Of a DNA stretch of 64,000 nt, positions 56,545 through 64,000 are shown in pieces. The notes under the pieces are model-generated. The model saw only the letters and a list, made by a program, of their open reading frames with translations, searched no databases and was not told where the DNA came from. This DNA is from JBDTSW01 sp963797835 (GTDB lineage: Bacteria; Actinomycetota; Thermoleophilia; Solirubrobacterales; 70-9): positions 310,001 through 374,000 of the forward strand of contig CAWCRN010000027.1 of the NCBI GenBank assembly GCA_963797835.1, written 5' to 3'. Position numbers and translations under genes: made by a program. Each line of letters begins with the position of its first letter. Position 1 is the stretch's first letter.

Positions 56545-58899
56545 TCAGTTCGGATCGAGCCCGACGTTGGTGAAGGTGCCGGGGAAGCCGGCCCCCATCA
56601 GCTCGTCGCTCGACCAGTCCTCCTGGTTCAGCGCCCCGTCGACCACGACCAGGCTCACGATCCAGGTCCCGGGGCTCGCGCCCTGCGGCACCGTGATCGT
56701 CGCCTGGTAGTCGCCGTCGGTCGCGTCCCCCGAGACGAGCTGGAGGCTCGACTCGAGGGGCGGCCCGGCGGGCGGCGTGGCGATCACCCGCGAGGCCGCG
56801 GGGTCGATGCCGGCCGCGTTGTCGGTGACGCTCAGGTCGAACGTGATCACCTGGGAGCTGGCGGTGGTGTCGGCCTGCGCGGGATCCAGCGCGAATAGGG
56901 TCAGGACCGGCGCCTCCTCGTCGCCGACGGCGGTCTGGTCGAAGCCGCCGGGGAAGGTGGCGGCGATCAGCTCCTGCGAGGTCCAGGCCTCCTCGTTGCC
57001 GGCGTTGTCAGCGAGCACGACGCTCACGGTCCACGCCCCCTGCGGCGAGAAGCGCGGCACGTTGATGGTGGCCTCGAAGGTCCCGTTGGAGGCGGTGCCC
57101 GAGACGAGGCTCAACGCGTCCTCACCGCGAGGCTGGCCGGCGGGCGAGAGGATCTCGACACGGGAGTTGGCGAGGTCGAGCCCGGCGAGGTCGTCGGTGA
57201 CGCCGAGACTGAAGGTGACGTCCTGGGCGGCGGCGGAGGTGTCGATCGACCCGGGGGTGATCGAGAAGGCCGTTAGCTCGGGGGCGTCCTCGTCGCCGGG
57301 CCCGCTCTGGTCGAAGCTCGCAGGGAAGCCGGCGCCGACCAGCTCCTGGGGGGACCAGGCCTCCTCGTTGCCGGCGTTGTCGGAGAGCAGCAGGCTCGCG
57401 TTCCACGCGCCCTCGGGCGCGTACTGCGGCACGGTGACGGTGGCCTCGAACGTCCCGTTGTGCTCGGTGCCCGCGACTAGCTCCAGCGGGGCGGAGCCCC
57501 GGGGCGTGCCGTCGGGCGCCGCGAGCGCGACCTCGGAGGCGTCCGCGTCGATCCCGGTGATCGCGTCGGTCAGCTCGAGCGTGAACGTGATGTCCTCGGG
57601 ACCGCCGGAGGTGTCGACGGATCCCGGGAAGATCGTGAGCTCGTCGAGCAGCGGCGCGCTGGTGTCGCAGCCGCCCGCGAACTGGTTCGTCCCGGCCCCG
57701 CCGTCGCACGAGTCCACCCCGGTCCCGCCGTCGAGCATGTCGTCGCCGTCGCCGCCGCTCAAGACGTCGTTGGCGGGCTCGCCGTAGATCTGGTCGTCGC
57801 CCCCCTGGCCGAGGAGCTCGTCCTCCCCGGCGCCCGCCGCCAGGGTGTCGTTGCCGTCGCCGCCGCTGAACTGGTTGACCCCGCCGCCGCCGATCAGGGC
57901 GTCGGCGAAGGCGGTCCCGATCGCGTTCTCGATCGCGGTCAGGGCGTCGGTGTCACCGCCCGCGACCGTGCCGTTGACGAGATCGACGCTGACGCCGCTC
58001 ACCGCCGCGGCGTAGCTCACCGTGTCGGAGCCGGCGCCCCCGTCGATCGCGTTCCGAGCCCCGTCGCCCGCGATGGCGTCCGGCTGCGGGGAGCCGACGA
58101 CGTTCTCGATCGCGGGCAGGGAGTCGCTGCCCTCGCCGGTGGCGGAGTCGTTGAGGAGGTCGACGGTGACCCCGGAGGTGGCCCCGGCGAAGGTCACGGT
58201 GTCCGCGCCGGCCCCTCCGTGCAGCGTGTTGTCGCCCGCGTCGCCGGCGAGCGAGTCGTCCTGGGACGAGCCGGTGACGTCCTCTACGCCGGGCAGGGCG
58301 TCGGATCCCTGTCCCGTCGCGGTGCCGGCCCCGAGGTCGACGTCGATCGAGCCGCTCGCCGAGAAGTAGTTGGCCTTGTCGATTCCGGCGCCGCCGTCGA
58401 GGACGTCCCCGCCCGCGCCGCCCGCCAGCGTGTCGTCCCCTTCGCCGCCCACGAGCGTGTCGTCCGCGACGCCACCGGTCAGGATGTCGTTGTGCGGGGA
58501 GCCGACGACGTTTTCGACGCCGGCGGTCTTGTCGCTTCCCTGCCCCGTCGCGCTGCCGTTGGCGAGGTTCACCACGACGCCGGCGGTGGCGGCGGCGAAG
58601 GTGGCGGTGTCGGCGCCCCCCTCCCCGTCCAGTGAGTCGTTTCCGGCGCCGCCGTCGAGGGTGTCGTCGCCGTCCCCGCCGAGCAGCCGATCCTTGCCCT
58701 TCTTGCCGAGCAGAAGGTCGTTCCCGCCGCGCCCGCAGAGGATGTCCACCTTCTTGGTGCCCTGCACCACGTCGTCGCCGTTGGTGCCTCGCTTGGTGCA
58801 CTTGGCGGCGTCGGCCGGCGCCGTGAAGGCCATCAGGGCGAGGACGCCCACCGCGGCGAGGCCGCCTGCGGTCCGGCGTGTTCGCGGAACCTCGACCAC
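56545..58899 (-). CDS. Secreted RTX-like beta-roll protein with three Ig-like repeats
   Basis: 784 aa, intact, GTG 58899. The signal peptide is near residues 10-31 (LAAVGVLALMAFTAPADAA). Residues 45-100 and 130-400 are rich in calcium-binding GGxGxD nonapeptides. Four modules with the pattern D(T/K)-x-(T/N)-Y/F-x-V-DL-x-NG-x-(T)-G-x-GSD-x-(IENV)-G are interspersed. After a Cys pair (VDSCDGG...GGCD), three similar domains of about 120 aa follow, each with FTLELTD-like, NGTFEAT, AP-x-GAW and DNAGNEEAWSPQEL. It is co-directional with the pil genes, 6 bp after the PilP-like stop, so it is probably a surface adhesin made with the pilus. Confidence 0.8.
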   Translation of the reverse strand: MVEVPRTRRTAGGLAAVGVLALMAFTAPADAAKCTKRGTNGDDVVQGTKKVDILCGRGGNDLLLGKKGKDRLLGGDGDDTLDGGAGNDSLDGEGGADTATFAAATAGVVVNLANGSATGQGSDKTAGVENVVGSPHNDILTGGVADDTLVGGEGDDTLAGGAGGDVLDGGAGIDKANYFSASGSIDVDLGAGTATGQGSDALPGVEDVTGSSQDDSLAGDAGDNTLHGGAGADTVTFAGATSGVTVDLLNDSATGEGSDSLPAIENVVGSPQPDAIAGDGARNAIDGGAGSDTVSYAAAVSGVSVDLVNGTVAGGDTDALTAIENAIGTAFADALIGGGGVNQFSGGDGNDTLAAGAGEDELLGQGGDDQIYGEPANDVLSGGDGDDMLDGGTGVDSCDGGAGTNQFAGGCDTSAPLLDELTIFPGSVDTSGGPEDITFTLELTDAITGIDADASEVALAAPDGTPRGSAPLELVAGTEHNGTFEATVTVPQYAPEGAWNASLLLSDNAGNEEAWSPQELVGAGFPASFDQSGPGDEDAPELTAFSITPGSIDTSAAAQDVTFSLGVTDDLAGLDLANSRVEILSPAGQPRGEDALSLVSGTASNGTFEATINVPRFSPQGAWTVSVVLADNAGNEEAWTSQELIAATFPGGFDQTAVGDEEAPVLTLFALDPAQADTTASSQVITFDLSVTDNAAGIDPAASRVIATPPAGPPLESSLQLVSGDATDGDYQATITVPQGASPGTWIVSLVVVDGALNQEDWSSDELMGAGFPGTFTNVGLDPN

Positions 58900-58905
58900 C
58901 AGGAC

Positions 58906-59720
58906 CTAGCCGCCCTTGAGCTTCACGTTCCTGATCGCCTGCAGCTTGAGCTCGTAGGTCTGTCCGTTCGGGTCATAGTCGAGCGTCGCCGACTCGCCCT
59001 TCTCGAGCGTGATGAAGAGGCAGTTCGGCGAGGGCACGCAGGTCCCGTCGCCACCGACCGAGCTGACGTCCGAGGAGAGGACGAACGCCGCCCGCTTCCC
59101 GGCCTCGTCGGTGCCGAGGAAGGCGAGCACCGGCGTCGCGTCGTTGGGGAGCACGGTCATCGGCTCGACCCCCTTGCGGCTCTTCAGGTCGCCCTGGATC
59201 CCGACCAACACATCGACGCGACGGACGAACAGCCGGTTGACCACCTCGACGTCGCCCTCGTCGGCGTCGCCGCTGGTGTTGTCGGTTGCACCGCCGTCGC
59301 CGGTGTCGGTGTCGGTGTCGGTGCGGTGGACGTGGTGCCGCCGGTGGCGCCCAGCGAGGACCCGCCGGCGTCGGCCGTCGTCGTGCCCGTCGAGGTGGCG
59401 CTGCCCGAGCCCGACCCATCGAGCGTGTCGGGGGAGACCGGGAACTGCTGGTCGAACGGGTTCTTCGACTTCAGCTGCTCGAGGCGCTTCGTGTAGTCGC
59501 GCACGCTCACCTCGGTCCCGGCGAGCACGGCCGGGACGGTCGCGGCGGTCTCGTCCGTGGGCGGCGGAGGCCCGAGCGGCGGAGGCGCCTCGTCCTTGGC
59601 GAGCACCATCGGGACCGCCACGAGCGCGACGATCAGGGCAACCGCCGGGAGCAGCAGGTGCCGGTCGCGAAGATCGCGGTAGAGGTCGGTGAGGAAGCCG
59701 GGGAGCCTTACGTTCTTCAT
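58906..59720 (-). CDS. PilP-like type IV pilus assembly protein (one frameshift)
   Basis: ATG 59720. One N-terminal membrane helix (LLLPAVALIVALVAVPMVLA) is followed by a Pro/Thr/Gly-rich linker with a TP-repeat, in which the frame shifts near 59320. The C-terminal domain (VEVVNRLFVRRVDVLVGI... to VKLKGG at 58906) is beta-rich. Architecture and position after pilO match the pilus alignment complex protein PilP, although sequence similarity is low. About 271 aa. Confidence 0.65.
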
Positions 59721-60547
59721 TGCGCAGCCCCCGGGGTGGCGCTCGCCGCGGGCGGAGCGGCGGTGGCGGTGTCCGTCGCCGCGGTCGTCGTCGCGGGCGC
59801 GGCGGGCCCACTCGGGGTCGCCCCCGCGGTGATGCCCTGGTCGGACGGGGTCAGGTAGCTCGAGGCCTGGACGGCCGCCTGCAGGCTCGGGAAGCCCTTG
59901 GCGCCGGCGGTCAGGCTGAAGCCGTTGATGGTGAGCAGCCGCCCGTCGGCACTGACGTCGTTGCCGCTTCGTTCGACCATCCCGTCGATCTCACCGAAGA
60001 AGTCAGCGATCTGGAAGAAGCCGCCCTGGAACTCGAGCGAGTAGGGCATGACCGGAAGCCCGGCGGTTCCGACCGTGGCCCCGATCGGCAGCAGCGCGGC
60101 CGTCGCCTCGGACGGTGTCGCGCCGGCCGTGGTCGTGCCGGCCGGGGTGGTCGCGGGCTCTCCGGGCGCGGGCGCAGGCGCCGCGGCCGCGGCCGGCGCG
60201 GCGGCGGCTCCCGCGGCGGCCTCGTCGAGCGTGATGCTCCGGAAGTCCACGCCCGCCTCGTTCGAGAGCGCATCGAGCTGCACCAGGAGGCTCGAGGTGT
60301 CTGCGTCCTTGGGCACCGCCTTGCCGAGCGAGACCAGCATCCGGTAGTTGTTCGAGAAGCGCTTCTTGGCCTCCTCGCCCGACACGGCGGCCTGCTCGGC
60401 CTCGGCGACCTCGACCTCGAGCGCGGCCACCTCGTCCTCGAGGTTCGAGGCCTCTTCCCGCTTCGGCGCGAGCAGGAGGAACCAGAAGGCCGCGATCGCG
60501 CCCACGACGACGATCAAGATCAGGATCATGCGGTCGGGGGACTTCAT
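59717..60547 (-). CDS. pilO: PilO, type IV pilus inner-membrane alignment protein
   Basis: 276 aa, ATG 60547 sharing one base with the pilN stop. A membrane helix (MILILIVVVGAIAAFWFLLL) is followed by a coiled coil (residues 30-65), then a ferredoxin-like domain with YRMLVSLGKAVPKDADTSSLLVQLDALSNEAGVDFRSI and MPYSLEFQGGFFQIADFFGEIDGMV. It has a long Ala/Pro insert in the middle and a Thr/Ala-rich tail. It dimerises with PilN. Confidence 0.88.
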   Translation of the reverse strand: MKSPDRMILILIVVVGAIAAFWFLLLAPKREEASNLEDEVAALEVEVAEAEQAAVSGEEAKKRFSNNYRMLVSLGKAVPKDADTSSLLVQLDALSNEAGVDFRSITLDEAAAGAAAAPAAAAAPAPAPGEPATTPAGTTTAGATPSEATAALLPIGATVGTAGLPVMPYSLEFQGGFFQIADFFGEIDGMVERSGNDVSADGRLLTINGFSLTAGAKGFPSLQAAVQASSYLTPSDQGITAGATPSGPAAPATTTAATDTATAAPPAASATPGAAQ

Positions 60548-61412
60548 CAGCCCACCCCCACGGTCTCGGCGCCGCTCCGCGCCTTCTCCGACTGCTCCGC
60601 GGCCGAGTCCTCTGCCGCCTGCTGCTCGGTCTCGGCCTCGACGGTCCCGCCGTCGTCCTCGGTGGCCGTAGTCGCGGGGCCGTGGCGGCGTGGCGGGGAC
60701 CGCGGTCGAACCCGGCGTGTACTCGGACACGGGGACGGCGTCGAAGGCGACCGTGATGTCGAAGGCTGCGATGAACTCGCGCGTCTGGCAGTCACCGTCG
60801 ACGCCCGACGCCGGCGCGGCGGCGGCGCCGCCGGTCGAGCCGGCCTCGCCCAGCTCCCCGAGCGAGGACTGCTGCATCCCGACCCGGGTCACCCCGTCGA
60901 TGTCCTTGAGCGCCGCGATGAAGCCGGCCACGGCGACCTGGCCGGTGGCGCAGCCACTGATCTGGAGCGAGGGCCCCGTGATCGAGGGGTCGGTAGCCGT
61001 CTCGCCCGCGCCCTCGGCCTCGAGGACGACGCCCGGGGAAACGGTGCCGGTCAGGCTGTCGAGCCAGACGTTCTCGGGGATCACGAGCGCCAGCTCATTC
61101 ATGACCCGCTCCCAGTCGAAACGGCTCTCGGCCAAGTCGACGACGGTCTCGGTGCGGCTCTGCGCCAGCGTGGCCAGCTCGCCGTAGGGCGCGAGCTCGT
61201 GCGGCGCGCTGGTCCGCGGCCAGCTTCCGCGCCTCGAGGCTCGCTAGATCGCTCTCCTTCTCGCTGATCGAGTTGCCGGTGAGCACAATGGCGACGACGC
61301 CGAGCAGCGCCAGGCCGAGGACCCCGACGATCACGTAGGAGAGGACCCCGGTCCGCAGGGGCGCGAGCTCGCCGCGCCGCTCCTCGGGGGGAATCAGGTT
61401 TACCGGGCGCAC
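60547..61412 (-). CDS. pilN: PilN, type IV pilus inner-membrane alignment protein (two frameshifts)
   Basis: GTG 61412 (VRPVNLIPPEERRGELAPLRTG) includes the short cytoplasmic NLIPPE peptide that binds PilM. A membrane helix (VIVGVLGLALLGVVAIVL) and a coiled coil follow. The frame breaks near 61210, continues FDWERVMNELALVIPENVWLDSLTG, and breaks again near 60680 before a Glu/Ala-rich tail ending at 60547. About 288 aa. The start lies 4 bp after the pilM stop. Confidence 0.88.
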
Positions 61413-61416
61413 GTCT

Positions 61417-62632
61417 TCACTCCTCGAGCCCGAGGCCGTAGGAGAGCGTGAGCCGAGCGGCGTCTGCGCCTGCGACGCCAACTCAGGGCTCCCGGGGTCA
61501 CCGCCCCGATCGGCAGGGGCAGCTGGGCGCGCAACGCGTCGACCAGCCCGGGAATCGTGGTGCCGACCCCCGCGACGACCATGCTCTCGACCCGGACGGC
61601 CTCCTCGAGGGCGGCGTAGTACTCGAGCGAACGGCGAAGCTCGTCACCCAGCTTCGCGGTGCCGGTGGCGAGCGCCTCCCGCGTCTTGGCGACGATCTCG
61701 GCGTCGCCCTCGATCGCCTCGACCGGGGCCTGGAGGCCGACGTAGGCCAGCCACCTTCGCGCGTGGTCGAGCACGAGGCCGGCGCGCTCGGCGAGCGACT
61801 GGGCCATGCCCTCGACGCCGTAGTTGATCGCGCGGGTGAAGACGCAGACGTCGCCGCGGGTGACCGCGAGGTTGCTGACGTCGCCGAGGTTGCAGTAGAC
61901 CCTCCCGGCCGGGGGGACGCCGAGGCCCGGATCCGCCGGGGTCTGGAGGCCCTGGGCCGGGTCCTGGGGGGCCGGCATCTGGGGCGCCGGCTCCTGCCCG
62001 GGCGCCACCGCCGCCATCTGGGCGTCGGCCATCGGGTCGAAGGAGTCGCCGGGGTCGACGAACCCGCCGGACACGACCATGCCGGTCGCCTCGTGTGAGA
62101 GGGCGCGGATGAGGCCGAAGGCGGAGTGGTCGATCCCGACCAGGCGAAGCCCGGCACCGTGCACCGCGTCCGTCGCGCGCTTCAGCATGTCGCGGCGGGC
62201 CGCGACCACGACGACCTCGAGGTCGGCTGCCTCGGCGCCGGGCTGCGGCGGGACGACCTGCCAATCGAGGGCGGCCTGGTCGAGGGGCATCGGGATGTGG
62301 TCCTGGGCCTGAAACCGGATCGCCGTCTCGAGCTCATCGGCGTTGTCGATCCGAGGCACCCGCAACGTTCGCACGACGACCCTCTGGTTGGCGACCCCCA
62401 GGCGCACCTCGCGAGGGAGCTTGACGTTGGTGAACAGCCGCTTGAGGGCCTCCGCCAGCTCATCGGGATCCTGGACCTCGCCCTCGCGAAAGACCCCGGC
62501 CTCGAGCGGCTCGATGCCGTAGCCGCCGACGCGGACGCCGCCGTTGACTTGAAGCTCGGTCGCGGCGATGCTCGAGGCCTCGATGTCAAGGCCGACGATG
62601 GGCTTTGCCTTGTTGATGTTTCGCGTAAGCAT
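61417..62632 (-). CDS. pilM: PilM, actin-like type IV pilus assembly ATPase (late frameshift)
   Basis: ATG 62632. The phosphate-1 loop is VGLDIEASSIAATEL. It has AIRFQAQDHIPMPLDQAALDWQVV, VVVVAARRDMLKRATDAVHGAGLRLVGIDHSAFGLIRAL and VVAGVGTTIPGLVDALRAQLPLPI. A break near 61490 precedes the true C-terminus ARLTLSYGLGLEE (TGA 61417-61419). An unusual Pro/Gln-rich insert of about 45 residues (QEPAPQMPAPQDPAQG region) lies in the middle. It anchors PilN and the inner-membrane complex. Confidence 0.92.
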
Positions 62633-62732
62633 GTGCGGATACCGCCGCTGGGCGAGAGCGGGACGTCTTTCCCCTCACTTGAATCGGCCCGAACGGCACG
62701 CGACTTGAGCCCTGAAGCGCGTCTGGGCGGGG

Positions 62733-63495
62733 TTACGCGGCGAAGGTGTCGAGGTACCAGTCGACGATGTCGTCGCCGAACCACAGTCCGACCACCCCGC
62801 CGAGCGCCAAGAACGGCCCGAACGGCACCGCGTGCTTGCGTGCAGCGCCGCCGTGCCGGGCGATCATCACGATCCCCACCATGGCGCCCGTGGCGAAGCC
62901 CACGAGAAGCGCGGGAGCGATCGCCCTGCCGAGGTAGATCGCCATCATCGCGACGAGCTTCGCGTCGCCCATCCCCATCCCGCGTGGGTAGAGCAGCGCC
63001 AGCGCGAACAGCGCGCCCCCGGCGATCGCCACCGCCAGCGCCCGTTCGCCGAGGTCGCCCAGGTCGCCCACCAGCACGATCACGATCCCGGCGATGGCGC
63101 CCGCCATGACGATCCCGTTCGGGATGATCCGCTGCTCGAGGTCGGTGAGGACGACGGCCATCAGCACCGTGCACAGCACCAGGCCGAGGATGAGCTCGGG
63201 GGCGTCGTCCGTGCCCAGCGCCAGCACCGTCCCGGCGTAGAGCGCCCCGAGCCCGGCCTCGGCGAGCGGGTAGGAGGGCGAGATCGGCTCTCCGCACGTG
63301 CCGGCAGCGCCCGCGCAGGAGGAGCCAGGACACGATCGGGACGTTGTCGCGGGCCGCGATCTCCCGCCCGCAGCGGGGGCATCTCGAGCGCCCGACCACG
63401 AAGCCCTCGCCGCGGGGCACGCGGTGGGCGAGCACGGTCACGAAGCTGCCGGCCACGGCACCGGCCACGAAGGCGAGTGCGGCCCACCCGAGCAT
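62733..63495 (-). CDS. pilD: Prepilin peptidase/N-methyltransferase (one frameshift)
   Basis: ATG 63495. The N-terminal half has GSFVTVLAHRVPRGEGF and the zinc pair CPRCGREIAARDNVPIVSWLLL. The second Cys pair follows a break near 63300 (CRHCGEPISPSYPLAE). The two catalytic Asp residues are in VVLTDLEQRIIPNGIVMAG and GMGMGDAKLVAMMAIYLG. About 253 aa with 7-8 helices. It cleaves and methylates type IV prepilins. The pilM start lies about 100 bp downstream on the same strand. Confidence 0.93.
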
Positions 63496-63561
63496 GGTCG
63501 GCGCGGACCCTATCCGCGGGACCGGCGGCCAACCGCACGCGTCATCGGGCGCACACGCGAC

Positions 63562-64000
63562 TCAGCAACTGACGTCCGCCACCGCGCCGCCGGGGACGCA
63601 CAGCGTCTCGCGGACGACACGCCAGCTCGACGAGCCGAGATCGAACAGGAACGGCGGCTGCTGCACCGCGAGGCGGTCGTCGTAGGTGTAGTCCTTCAGG
63701 TAGCCGGTCTGGACGGTGCCGCCCGAGGACGTGCCCACCGTACCGCGGAAGAGCTGCGCGATCGCGCCGTTCACCTCGAGCTCCCCGATCGGGACGCCGC
63801 AGTCGTAGTTGTCGACGATGAACGAGTGGCGGAGGGCCAGGATCGCCGCGTCGATCCGGATGTCCGGATGCGTCTCCGCCGCGACGTTGGCGGCCGAGCC
63901 GCAGGAGTAGGGGTTCGAGCTCGCGCGCGCCGTCACGCTGTGCTGGACCCGGATGAAGTTGTTCGCGACCAGGCCGAGGACGGCGGTCCCCGAGAGGTTG
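63562..64000 (-). CDS. C-terminal part of a large secreted/pilus-associated protein (partial)
   Basis: The open frame enters from the right edge (NLSGTAVLGLVANNFIRVQHSV) and ends at 63562. It contains DIRIDAAILALRHSFIVDNYDCG, LEVNGAIAQLFRGTVGTSSGG and GYLKDYTYDDRLAVQQPPFLFD. This order (surface-exposed beta repeats, GAIAQ-x-RG-x-VG, Y-x-YD-x-R) resembles the C-terminal region of large proteins found in actinobacterial pilus clusters. Only about 145 residues are visible. Function is inferred from context. Confidence 0.65.
   Translation of the reverse strand, partial: NLSGTAVLGLVANNFIRVQHSVTARASSNPYSCGSAANVAAETHPDIRIDAAILALRHSFIVDNYDCGVPIGELEVNGAIAQLFRGTVGTSSGGTVQTGYLKDYTYDDRLAVQQPPFLFDLGSSSWRVVRETLCVPGGAVADVSC

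Overview
The window is about 70% GC, uses many GTG and TTG starts, and is densely packed, with most neighbouring genes overlapping by 4 bp (ATGA or GTGA). Gene content points to a Gram-positive-type actinobacterium, most likely class Thermoleophilia (Solirubrobacterales-like). The order tlyA-NAD kinase-recN-steA-steB-(glycosyltransferase)-pyrG-...-NUDIX-xerD is the one seen in Mycobacterium. It is combined here with type IV pilus assembly genes and a shikimate kinase/3-dehydroquinate synthase fusion. The taxonomic call is inference from gene content only.

Layout. 1-4.8 kb: a gene tail, tRNA-Met, a GlsB-type stress membrane protein behind a SigB-like promoter, an ABC-2 exporter pair, and a KdpD-C/KdpE two-component system. 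4.9-11 kb: a potassium operon in the order (122-aa unknown)-(39-aa membrane peptide)-kdpF-kdpA-kdpC-kdpB-kdpD N-terminal half. KdpD is therefore split into two genes at opposite ends of the locus. 11-14.8 kb: lipoprotein, SDR, unknown gene, glycosyltransferase, tRNA-Asn. 14.8-24.5 kb: dnaG, dgt, DUF3159, recO, a sigma/zinc-finger pair, FAD reductase and folE, P1 peptidase, mutM. 24.5-26.5 kb: a TetR regulator and MGT-type glycosyltransferase with a clear operator. 26.5-43.2 kb: the long housekeeping operon from tlyA to xerD (minus strand), interrupted at 31.1-35.0 kb by a methyltransferase, three DUF1326 proteins and a DUF2182 membrane protein. 43.2-45.2 kb: a regulatory intergenic region, an alpha/beta hydrolase and a STAS protein. 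45-56.5 kb: dxs, ispA, nusB, efp, a SigB/SigF-family sigma factor, DUF2294, pepQ, aroQ, aroKB, aroC. 56.5-64 kb: an RTX-like secreted protein in one transcription unit with pilP-like, pilO, pilN and pilM genes, then a prepilin peptidase and a truncated secreted/pilus-associated gene.

How it fits together. A general-stress theme recurs: a SigB-type sigma factor with a SigB-like promoter of its own, a second such promoter on the GlsB gene, and a STAS anti-anti-sigma protein. The best candidate for an undescribed system is the DUF1326 x3 + DUF2182 cluster, whose members carry a shared CxCxxxCxC motif and a Met/acidic tail.

Quality warning. At least twenty otherwise conserved genes, including essential ones (dnaG, pyrG, dxs, ispA, aroB, tlyA), are broken by single-base indels. 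Most of these look like sequencing or assembly error, so frameshifted genes are reported as one CDS with the approximate break point rather than as pseudogenes.
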